Origin: Spirochaetota bacterium
GTDB taxonomy: Bacteria > Spirochaetota > UBA12135 > COTS27 > JAFLEE01
Reading direction: 5' to 3'
Length of the DNA stretch: 13,613 nucleotides
NCBI GenBank assembly: GCA_017302015.1
Contig: JAFLEE010000111.1
Location: forward strand, 1 to 13,613
Positions 8,199-13,613 of the stretch are shown here, piece after piece (within the stretch, counting starts at the first letter, position 1; each line of letters starts with the position of its first letter). The position numbers and the translations under genes are program-made. The notes beneath the pieces were generated by a model. That model was not told where the DNA came from. It made no database searches and saw only the letters and a program-made list of their open reading frames with translations.

Positions 8199-9626
8199 TT
8201 GAATCCCGAAAAACTCACCTTGGCCCAAGCGATCCGCGGCCTCCTGAAGAAGGAATACACGCCGGGGGAACTCGCCCGGGCGTGCGTGAAGGCCGTCGAA
8301 GACGACAACCGGCGCCCCGATAAACTCAACGCCATCATCGGCCTCCATCCCGAGAAAGCCGAATCGCTCGCCGCGGGGCTGAGGGAAGGCGCCCCATTGG
8401 CCGGCGCGCCCATCCTGGTCAAAGACAATATGAACGTGGAGGGCCTGCCGGTCGCCTGCGCCAGCAAAATCCTCGAGGGCTACGTCTCCCCCTATACCGG
8501 CGGGGCCGTGTCGCGGCTCATCCAAAACGGGGGCCTCCCCTTCGCCCGGGCCAATATGGACGAGTTCGCCATGGGGTCGTCCACCGAAACTTCCCATTAC
8601 GGTATCGCACGAAACCCGGTCAACCGCGCCTACACGCCCGGGGGCTCCTCCGGGGGCTCCGCGGCGGCCGTCGCCGGCGGGCAGGCCATCGCCGCTTTGG
8701 GCAGCGATACGGGCGGATCCATCCGCCAACCCGCCGCCTGTTGCGGCATCGTCGGCCTCAAGCCGACCTACGGCCGGGTTTCCCGCCACGGGCTCATCGC
8801 CTTCGGGTCTTCCCTCGACCAGATCGGCCCGATCACCAACACCGTGGAAGACGCGGCGATCCTCCTGGGGGCCATCGCCGGCTACGATCCCAACGATTCC
8901 ACTTCCGTCGACGCCCCGGTGCCCGATTACCGCGCGGCGCTCGAGGCCTCCCCCAAGGGGAAACGCATCGGCCTGCCCGCGGAGTATTTTTCCGAGGGGG
9001 TCGAACCCGTCGTTCGGGCGGCCGTCGAGCGGGTCGTCGCGTTCTACCGGGCCCAGGGCTGCGAGATGGTTCCCCTGTCCCTCCCCGCCACGAAGTACGC
9101 CATCGGCACCTATTACGTCGTGGCCACCGCCGAGGCCAGCGCCAATCTGGCCCGTTTCGACGGCGTGCGCTACGGGCGCCGCAGCCCGGGCGCGAAAGAC
9201 CTCCGCGAACTATATTTCAACTCGCGTAGCGAGGGCTTCGGCCTCGAGGTGAAGCGGCGCATCCTGCTGGGCACCTACGTGCTCTCCTCGGGGTATTACG
9301 ACGCCTATTATCTCCAGGCCATGAAGGTCCGCCGGGCGCTCAAGAACGATTTCGACGCCGCCTTCGCCAAGGTCGACCTGGTGCTCACCCCCATCATGCC
9401 CGAGCCGGTGTTCAAGATCGGCGCGCGCAGCCAGGACCCCATCAAGATGTACCTCTCCGACATCTTCACGGTGGTGGCCAACCTCGTGGGGGTCCCCGCG
9501 ATCTCGGTCCCCTGCGGGAAGGACGCTGACGGACTGCCGATCGGTTTCCAGCTCATCGGCCGCTCGTTCGACGAAGCCGGGGTGCTGGCCGCCGCCCACG
9601 CCTGGGACCGGGAGCAGCCGCGATGA
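8199..9626 (+). CDS. gatA: Asp-tRNA(Asn)/Glu-tRNA(Gln) amidotransferase subunit A
   Basis: GatA is the glutaminase of the GatCAB complex. It releases ammonia from glutamine and channels it to GatB for conversion of Glu-tRNA(Gln) and/or Asp-tRNA(Asn). The protein has 475 residues, close to the usual size, and shows the amidase signature with the Ser-cis-Ser-Lys triad: Lys75 (LVKDN), Ser150 (TPGGSSGGS) and Ser174 (SDTGGSIRQ). The spacing equals that of S. aureus GatA (Lys79, Ser154, Ser178). The conserved C-terminal stretch KMYLSDIFTV (416-425) is also present. TTG 8199 is taken as start because no ATG or GTG occurs in frame between the promoter and the conserved N-terminus. There is no clear SD, and the leader is short. 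The stop overlaps gatB as ATGA. gatC, often upstream of gatA, is absent from the window. Confidence 0.96.
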   Translation: MNPEKLTLAQAIRGLLKKEYTPGELARACVKAVEDDNRRPDKLNAIIGLHPEKAESLAAGLREGAPLAGAPILVKDNMNVEGLPVACASKILEGYVSPYTGGAVSRLIQNGGLPFARANMDEFAMGSSTETSHYGIARNPVNRAYTPGGSSGGSAAAVAGGQAIAALGSDTGGSIRQPAACCGIVGLKPTYGRVSRHGLIAFGSSLDQIGPITNTVEDAAILLGAIAGYDPNDSTSVDAPVPDYRAALEASPKGKRIGLPAEYFSEGVEPVVRAAVERVVAFYRAQGCEMVPLSLPATKYAIGTYYVVATAEASANLARFDGVRYGRRSPGAKDLRELYFNSRSEGFGLEVKRRILLGTYVLSSGYYDAYYLQAMKVRRALKNDFDAAFAKVDLVLTPIMPEPVFKIGARSQDPIKMYLSDIFTVVANLVGVPAISVPCGKDADGLPIGFQLIGRSFDEAGVLAAAHAWDREQPR

Positions 9627-11074
9627 ATTGGGATACGGTCATCGGGCTGGAAGTCCACGTCCAGCTCAATACCAAGACGAAACTCTTCTCCCACGCCGAG
9701 ACCTCCTTCGGCGCCGGGGCCAATAGCCACACCACGGCCCTCGACCAGGGCCACCCCGGCACCCTGCCGGTGCTCAATCGCGAGGCCCTGCGCAAGGCGA
9801 TCCAAGCCGGCCTCGCCCTCCACTGCACGATCAACGAGTACAGCCGGTTCGACCGGAAGAACTATTTCTACCCCGACCTGCCCAAGGCCTACCAGATCAG
9901 CCAGTACCACCACCCCATCTGCTCCAAGGGCTGGCTCGAGATCTCGGTGAACGACCCGAAGCGCGGCGAGTACGCGCGAAAGATCCACCTCACCCGCATC
10001 CACCTCGAGGAGGACGCCGGCAAACTCGTCCACGGCCAGGGGGGCGCGGTGGCCGAGAGCTACGTCGACTTAAACCGCGCCGGCACCCCGCTCATCGAGA
10101 TCGTCTCCGAGCCCGAGCTCACCTCGGCCCTCGAGGCGGTGGCCTACCTCCAGAAACTCCGCTCGATCCTCCTGTACCTCGGCGTGTCCGACTGCAACAT
10201 GGAGGAGGGCTCGCTGCGCTGCGACGCCAATATCTCGCTGAAGCCCGAGGGCTCCAGCGCCCTCGGCAACCGCACCGAGATCAAGAACATGAACACCTTC
10301 AAGGGCCTGCTCGCGGCGGTGGAGTACGAGGTGCGCCGCCAGCAGCGGGTGCTCGAGGGCGGCGGGAAGGTCGAGACCGAGACCCTCCTCTTCGATCCCG
10401 TCGAGCGCAAGACGCGCTCCATGCGCAGCAAGGAAGACGCCCACGATTACCGCTATTTCCCCGAGCCCGACCTCCCGCCGGTCCTGGTCGGGAAGGACCA
10501 GGTCGACGCCATCGCGGCGGCCCTGCCCGAATTGCCCGACGCCAAGCGCGACCGCTACCAGAAGGATTTCGGGCTCTCGCTCTACGACGCCGACGTGCTC
10601 GTTTCCGAGAAGCCGATGGCGAGCTATTTCGAGGCGGCGGTGGCCGCCTTCCCCGCCGAGCCGAAGAAGATCTGCAATTGGATCACCACCGAGATCGCCG
10701 GCACCCTGAACGAAGGGAACCGGTCGATCGAGACCTTCCCGGTGAAGCCCGAGGCCCTGGGCGAACTCGTTCGCCTCGTGAGCGAAGGGGCCATCACGGG
10801 CAAGATCGCCAAGGAACTCTTCGCCGAGATGATCGCGACGGGCAAGCGGCCCGCGGACCTGGTGAAGGAGAAGGGCATCCAGGTCATCAGCGACGACGGG
10901 GCCCTGCGGGCCATCTGCGAGAGGCTCATCCGCGAAAACCCCGACCCCGTCGCCAAGTACCGCGGCGGCAATAAGAACGCCCTCGGCTTCTTCGTGGGCG
11001 CCGTCATGAAGGAAACCAAGGGCCAGGCCAATCCGAAGAGCGTGAACCAGATCCTGGCGGAATTGCTGAAATAG
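9623..11074 (+). CDS. gatB: Asp-tRNA(Asn)/Glu-tRNA(Gln) amidotransferase subunit B
   Basis: GatB binds the mischarged tRNA, phosphorylates its acyl group with ATP and uses the ammonia from GatA. All 483 residues expected of an intact protein are present. The cradle domain begins VIGLEVHVQLNTKTKLFS and continues with GHPGTLPVLN, FDRKNYFYPDLPKAYQISQ, HLEEDAGKL and DLNRAGTPLIEI. The motif MEEGSLRCDANIS and the HDYRYFPEPDLPP segment follow, and a helical plus YqeY-like tail ends the protein (about 335-483). The Cys residues that hold zinc in some GatB proteins are missing: the segment near residues 22-46 has SHAETSFG instead. Many lineages lack that zinc site. GGGAG (9610-9614) lies eight bases before the ATG, which overlaps the gatA stop by four bases, so the two subunits are probably made by coupled translation. 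Confidence 0.97.
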   Translation: MNWDTVIGLEVHVQLNTKTKLFSHAETSFGAGANSHTTALDQGHPGTLPVLNREALRKAIQAGLALHCTINEYSRFDRKNYFYPDLPKAYQISQYHHPICSKGWLEISVNDPKRGEYARKIHLTRIHLEEDAGKLVHGQGGAVAESYVDLNRAGTPLIEIVSEPELTSALEAVAYLQKLRSILLYLGVSDCNMEEGSLRCDANISLKPEGSSALGNRTEIKNMNTFKGLLAAVEYEVRRQQRVLEGGGKVETETLLFDPVERKTRSMRSKEDAHDYRYFPEPDLPPVLVGKDQVDAIAAALPELPDAKRDRYQKDFGLSLYDADVLVSEKPMASYFEAAVAAFPAEPKKICNWITTEIAGTLNEGNRSIETFPVKPEALGELVRLVSEGAITGKIAKELFAEMIATGKRPADLVKEKGIQVISDDGALRAICERLIRENPDPVAKYRGGNKNALGFFVGAVMKETKGQANPKSVNQILAELLK

Positions 11075-11088
11075 GCCGGCCTAGGCCG
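11072..11088. repeat. Overlapping palindromes containing the stops of gatB and ohrR
   Basis: TAGGCCGGCCTA (11072-11083) is a perfect 12-base palindrome. Its two ends are the TAG of gatB and, on the other strand, the TAG of ohrR. A second perfect palindrome, CGGCCTAGGCCG (11077-11088), overlaps it, so TAGGCCG is repeated directly at a ten-base step. No T tract follows on either strand, so a classical intrinsic terminator is not supported. A stem that slows or ends transcription from both sides remains possible. Confidence 0.5.
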
Positions 11089-11539
11089 TGGCGGGCGCCC
11101 CGGCGCGGACACGCCCCCTCAAGTCATGGAGCGAATCCCTGAGGCCGAGGAGTTGCCGGATCGACTCCGCCCCGTAGCGGCAGGCGAGGGTGTGGGGAAT
11201 CCCAACAGCCTTGGATTTAAGGCGCTTCCCCGCGGGGGTGAGCCGGATGCGCACCTGCCGCTGGTCCACCGTTTGGCGGTCGCGGGCGAGCAGGCCCTGC
11301 TTTTCCATGCGCTTGAGCATCGGGGTGAGCGTGGCCGAATCGAGGTCGAGTCGTTCCCCGATCTCTCCGACCCGAGGCGAGCCGCCCTCCCACAGCACGA
11401 GGAGGGCCAGGTATTGGGGGTAGGTGATGCCGAGGGGCTTCAGCAGGGGCTGGTAGGCCTGGATGACCGCGCGGCTGGCGGCGTAGAGGGCGAAACAGAG
11501 TTGGTTCTCGAGGCGAAGCGCCCCATCCGCGGCGTTCAA
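11081..11539 (-). CDS. ohrR: OhrR-type organic-hydroperoxide-sensing MarR regulator
   Basis: OhrR is a dimeric winged-helix repressor that leaves DNA when its sensing cysteine is oxidised by organic peroxide. The 152-residue protein carries the OhrR signature LENQLCFALYAASR, with the sensing Cys at residue 15. Tyr19, Tyr29 and Tyr40 (ITYPQY) occupy the same positions as in B. subtilis OhrR, where Tyr29 and Tyr40 hydrogen-bond Cys15. The recognition region LDLDSATLTPMLKRMEKQGL (63-82) is almost unchanged. A second Cys at 120 lies 105 residues after Cys15, the spacing I recall for the Cys22/Cys127 pair of Xanthomonas OhrR, so a two-Cys disulfide mechanism is likely. TTG 11539 is chosen because it gives exactly this numbering and overlaps the peroxidase stop as TTGA. 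Frames further upstream run out of phase through the peroxidase gene. Confidence 0.92.
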   Translation of the reverse strand: MNAADGALRLENQLCFALYAASRAVIQAYQPLLKPLGITYPQYLALLVLWEGGSPRVGEIGERLDLDSATLTPMLKRMEKQGLLARDRQTVDQRQVRIRLTPAGKRLKSKAVGIPHTLACRYGAESIRQLLGLRDSLHDLRGRVRAGAPATA

Positions 11540-12015
11540 AGGAGCGCTTCGATGGCCCGGGAGATATCTTGCGGTTTGGTGGTCGGGGCGAAACGGCGCA
11601 CCACCTTCCCCTCGCGGTCCACGAGGAATTTGGTGAAGTTCCATTTGATGCCGCGGGTTCCGAAGATCCCGCGCTTGGCCCTTTTGAGGTATTCCCAGAG
11701 GGGATGGGTGTTCGCCCCGTTGACCTCGATCTTGTCGGAAAGAGGGAACGTCACGCCGTAGTTCTTTTGGCAAAAGGCACCGATTTCGCCGCTCTCGCCG
11801 GGTTCTTGGCGGCCGAATTGATTGCAGGGGAAACCGATGACCGAGAGGCCCTTCTCCGCGTAGCGCCGGTGCAGGGCTTCGAGGCCCTCGTACTGCGGCG
11901 TGAAACCGCAATGGCTCGCGGTGTTCACCAGGAGGAGGACCTTTCCGGCGTGGTCGGCGAGGCGAAGTTCTCCCTTGCCCAAGGCTGGCAGGGTAAAGGC
12001 ATGGAGGTCGGTCAT
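11536..12015 (-). CDS. Glutathione-peroxidase-like thiol peroxidase
   Basis: This 159-residue enzyme reduces hydroperoxides, including lipid and organic ones, in the cytoplasm. The catalytic tetrad of the GPx family is complete: Cys36 (NTASHCGFTP, cysteine rather than selenocysteine), Gln70 (FPCNQFGRQEPG), and Trp125/Asn126 (IKWNFTKFLVD). Cys82 (GAFCQKNYGVTFP) sits where non-vertebrate GPx proteins keep the resolving cysteine, so thioredoxin is a more likely reductant than glutathione. There is no signal peptide. The ATG at 12015 is supported by AGGAG (12021-12025), five bases upstream, and by family length; a 40-codon longer frame would run through the operator and promoter. It is the first gene of a two-gene unit with ohrR, which implies that the peroxidase is induced by organic peroxide. 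Confidence 0.95.
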   Translation of the reverse strand: MTDLHAFTLPALGKGELRLADHAGKVLLLVNTASHCGFTPQYEGLEALHRRYAEKGLSVIGFPCNQFGRQEPGESGEIGAFCQKNYGVTFPLSDKIEVNGANTHPLWEYLKRAKRGIFGTRGIKWNFTKFLVDREGKVVRRFAPTTKPQDISRAIEALL

Positions 12016-12039
12016 GGGGTCTCCTATTGATCGTGAACT

Positions 12040-12067
12040 AATATATCGTATACGATCTAAAAGTCCA
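12040..12067 (-). promoter_or_regulatory. Predicted promoter of the gpx-ohrR unit
   Basis: On the minus strand TATATT (12045-12040) is a five-of-six -10 match. A weaker -35, TGGACT (12067-12062), lies 16 bases upstream. Transcription would start near 12033, about 18 bases before ATG 12015, leaving just enough leader for the AGGAG site. The palindrome at 12042-12059 covers the -10 and most of the spacer. Confidence 0.45.
12042..12059. promoter_or_regulatory. Candidate OhrR operator
   Basis: TATATCGTATACGATCTA is an 18-base palindrome with one mismatched pair and a perfect 12-base core, ATCGTATACGAT (12045-12056). It lies 27 bases upstream of the peroxidase ATG and over the presumed -10, the right place for repression. 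The GTATAC centre resembles the TTGTATACAA type of site that MarR/OhrR proteins bind, with CG replacing TG in each arm. Assignment to OhrR is inferred from position and symmetry. Confidence 0.6.
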
Positions 12068-12254
12068 GCCAAGCGATCGCGGCGTGAGATCGCCGTCGAG
12101 GGGCCGAATTTCCATCGGGAACGCGATGGGCGCATGGTGCCCAGGATTCGCCGCTAGTCAGAGAGATAGGCTAAGCCAAAAGCCCCAGGCCAGGACGGCC
12201 GGCCCGTGTCTGTGGAGGGCCCGCCTCGAGGGAGGCGAAGGTAGGGAGAAGGCC
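12060..12254. other. Gene-free spacer between gpx-ohrR and the DAHP synthase gene
   Basis: I see no credible gene here. It holds the octamer GCGATCGC (12073-12080) and a perfect six-base-pair hairpin CGCCTC-GAGG-GAGGCG (12222-12237), placed 18 bases downstream of the DAHP synthase stop on the minus strand. The hairpin is followed by no T run, so its use as a terminator is uncertain. Confidence 0.4.
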
Positions 12255-13292
12255 TCAGGTATACCCGCGCGCGACGCGCCAAATCGCCTGGCAATCTTTA
12301 TAGACCTTCGCCAGAACGTCGGGCGTCACCGCCTGCTTGGGATCATCCCCCAGACCCGCCTTGGGATTGACGTGGGCCTCGACCATGACGCCGTCGGCCC
12401 CGTAGGCCGCGGCGGCGAGGCAGGCATGGGGCACGTAGGCGGGGTTGCCCACCGCGTGGGAGGGGTCGACCACCACGGGCGCCCAGGTCTTCTTCTTGAG
12501 GAGCATGGTGATGTGGTCGTCGGGATTATAGCGGAACCCGTCGACCTTGGGCACGGTGCCCCTGGGGCAGAGGGCCACGTTCGGGTTGCCCCCGGCGACG
12601 ATGTACTCGGCGGCGGAGATGAACTCGTCCATCGGCCCGGCGTGGATGGACCGCTTCAGGATGACCGCCACCGGCTTCCCCTTGATGGAGACCCCGACGT
12701 TCTTAAGGAGGGAATAATTGAGGGCGTTGCGCGCCCCGATCTGGAGCATGTCGACGCCCGCCTCGAGGGCGAGGCGGAGCTGGCGCTCGTCCATCACCTC
12801 GGTGTTCACGGGGAGGCCCGTTTTGGCCTTGGCGTCCATGAGGATCTGGAGGCTCTTATCGTCGCCCTGGAAGGTATGGGGATTGGTGCGCGGCTTCCAC
12901 ACGCCGCCACGCAGGATGCGGGCGCCGGCCTCCTTGCACGCGAAGGCCGTCTCGATGAAGTACTGGGGGTTCTTGGGGTCGATGGTGCAGGCGCCGGCGA
13001 TGAGGGCGAAATCGCGGCCGATCTCGGCCGTGCCCGCCTTGATGGCGGTGATGCCCATCTTATTGCCGCGGGCCATGAGCTTGTAGGGCTCCTGGACGCG
13101 GGCCACGTGGTCGACGAAGGGGAGGCCCTCGATGCGGTTGATGAGGAGGTCGTCGCTCTCATCCCCGATGATGGGGTAGACGTCCATCGCTTCGCCGTGG
13201 ATCTGGCCGACCTTGCAGTGGAACTCGGCCGCGATGGCGTTGAGGGTGGCGTACTCCTCGTCGGTGAGGCGGGGTTTATTGGGGATGATCAT
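12255..13292 (-). CDS. 3-deoxy-7-phosphoheptulonate (DAHP) synthase, type I-beta
   Basis: DAHP synthase joins phosphoenolpyruvate and erythrose 4-phosphate, the first step to aromatic amino acids. The 345-residue protein has an N-terminal ferredoxin-like domain (about 1-72, ending VARVQEPYKLMAR) of the kind that gives tyrosine feedback control in Thermotoga maritima DAHPS, then the TIM barrel. Metal ligands are Cys102, His279 (DPSH), Glu305 and Asp316. These match T. maritima Cys102, His272, Glu298 and Asp309, with a seven-residue shift after the first. Substrate residues in LRGGVWKPRT (127-136), QIGARN (184-189) and LKR (212-214) are present. Unusual changes are IAGACTID where the family has IAGPCSVE, and CPRGTVPKVDGFRYNPDD (242-259) in place of CERGIRT.E.ATRNT. 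ATG 13292 has no clear SD. It is monocistronic in appearance, with its own promoter. Confidence 0.9.
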   Translation of the reverse strand: MIIPNKPRLTDEEYATLNAIAAEFHCKVGQIHGEAMDVYPIIGDESDDLLINRIEGLPFVDHVARVQEPYKLMARGNKMGITAIKAGTAEIGRDFALIAGACTIDPKNPQYFIETAFACKEAGARILRGGVWKPRTNPHTFQGDDKSLQILMDAKAKTGLPVNTEVMDERQLRLALEAGVDMLQIGARNALNYSLLKNVGVSIKGKPVAVILKRSIHAGPMDEFISAAEYIVAGGNPNVALCPRGTVPKVDGFRYNPDDHITMLLKKKTWAPVVVDPSHAVGNPAYVPHACLAAAAYGADGVMVEAHVNPKAGLGDDPKQAVTPDVLAKVYKDCQAIWRVARGYT

Positions 13293-13359
13293 GGATGGCT
13301 CGTGGGATGGGGTTCAGGGCGCGATCGCGGGCGGGGGGCGCTTCGGGCCCCGTCGGGGA

Positions 13360-13374
13360 AAAAATTATAGCATC
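13360..13374 (-). promoter_or_regulatory. Predicted extended -10 promoter of the DAHP synthase gene
   Basis: Read on the minus strand this is GATGCTATAATTTTT, with TATAAT at 13369-13364 preceded by TGC. No -35 match is visible 17 bases upstream. Transcription would start near 13357, giving a leader of about 65 bases. The transcript's first bases could form a small CCCC-GAC-GGGG hairpin (13348-13358). Confidence 0.6.
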
Positions 13375-13418
13375 GGGGAAAACGGCCCCACGTAGGGACG
13401 GCCCGCGGGCGCCGCAGG

Positions 13419-13613
13419 TCAATAGGAACGCGCGATCTTCGGCCAATCCTGGCGCAGGAAGGCTTCCCATTTGCGCCAATCGGGGAAAGTGCGCTCCAGG
13501 GTACGGAAGGTGCGGGAGTGGAAGCGCCTGCCGCCTTCTCGGTGGTCTTTGCCCAATTTCCGGTGGAGGCCCTCGTGGAAGAGGATGTATTGGATGACCT
13601 CGGCGGGGACGGC
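13419..13613 (-). CDS. C-terminal part of a probable zinc metalloprotease (partial)
   Basis: The window edge cuts this gene. The last 64 codons are visible, ending at TGA 13421-13419. The fragment contains HEGLH in VIQYILFHEGLHRKLG, an HExxH zinc-protease motif on a helix, and a later His in RRFHSRTFRTLERTFPDWRKW. That order (HExxH, a short loop, then H..F..L....PD) resembles the YgjP/SprT-like metallopeptidase families, where the third His completes the zinc site. The frame is high in G/C at third positions like its neighbours. With the N-terminal part missing, the exact family is uncertain. It is followed, after about 45 bases, by the DAHP synthase promoter on the same strand. Confidence 0.7.
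   Translation of the reverse strand, partial: AVPAEVIQYILFHEGLHRKLGKDHREGGRRFHSRTFRTLERTFPDWRKWEAFLRQDWPKIARSY

Noticed and set aside
6913-8202. Plus-strand 429-codon frame opposite the aminotransferase gene
   Set aside because: It is rich in His, Val, Asp and Leu with no recognisable motif, and the opposite strand has the complete PLP-binding pattern.
12073-12080. GCGATCGC octamers (also 13321-13328) as a HIP1-like cyanobacterial signal
   Set aside because: Two copies in 13.6 kb of GC-rich DNA are close to what chance allows, and nothing else points to cyanobacteria.
12222-12237. Hairpin as terminator of the DAHP synthase gene
   Set aside because: The stem is perfect at six pairs but no T tract follows on the minus strand, so intrinsic termination is not supported.
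12084-13370. Plus-strand 428-codon frame opposite the DAHP synthase gene
   Set aside because: It is the same kind of shadow. The opposite strand encodes a protein with all metal ligands of DAHP synthase.

Overview
This is a GC-rich chromosomal window, and its long antisense open frames are the expected by-product of that composition. It comes from a diderm (Gram-negative-type) bacterium. The evidence is an LptF/LptG-type lipopolysaccharide-export permease, a lipoprotein with an Asp at +2, and a secreted PEGA/beta-propeller protein. Four of the ten complete genes start with GTG or TTG. The phylum cannot be fixed from the sequence alone. GatAB shows that the cell makes Gln-tRNA and/or Asn-tRNA by the indirect amidation route. 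I see no mobile elements, tRNA or rRNA genes, or CRISPR arrays.

Layout. (1) 74-3292, plus strand: three envelope genes in a row. They are an unknown lipoprotein, a secreted PEGA + six-bladed NHL-type propeller protein, and an unrecognised protein with a signal or anchor, a Pro-rich linker and a helical C-terminus. (2) 3289-6854, minus strand: lon, then an lptG/lptF-like permease joined by an ATGA overlap. The permease converges on the envelope genes with the two stop codons sharing the tetramer CTAG. (3) 6967-8049, minus strand: a class I/II PLP aminotransferase. (4) 8199-11074, plus strand: gatA and gatB, coupled by an ATGA overlap and divergent from the aminotransferase. gatC is not beside them. 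(5) 11081-12015, minus strand: a glutathione-peroxidase-like peroxidase and an OhrR-type regulator, coupled by a TTGA overlap, with a GTATAC-centred palindrome over the presumed promoter. (6) 12255-13292, minus strand: a type I-beta DAHP synthase with an altered active-site loop. (7) 13419-13613, minus strand: the C-terminal end of a probable zinc metalloprotease carrying HExxH, cut by the window edge.

Most of the window is housekeeping: protein quality control, LPS transport, tRNA amidation and shikimate entry. The parts most worth a second look are the OhrR-GPx module with its candidate operator, the three-gene envelope cluster whose role is unknown, the divergent DAHP synthase loop, and a 15-base promoter motif (GATGYTATAATTTTT) shared by gatA and the DAHP synthase gene. 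I did not find a clearly new multi-gene system. The envelope cluster is the best candidate for undescribed biology.
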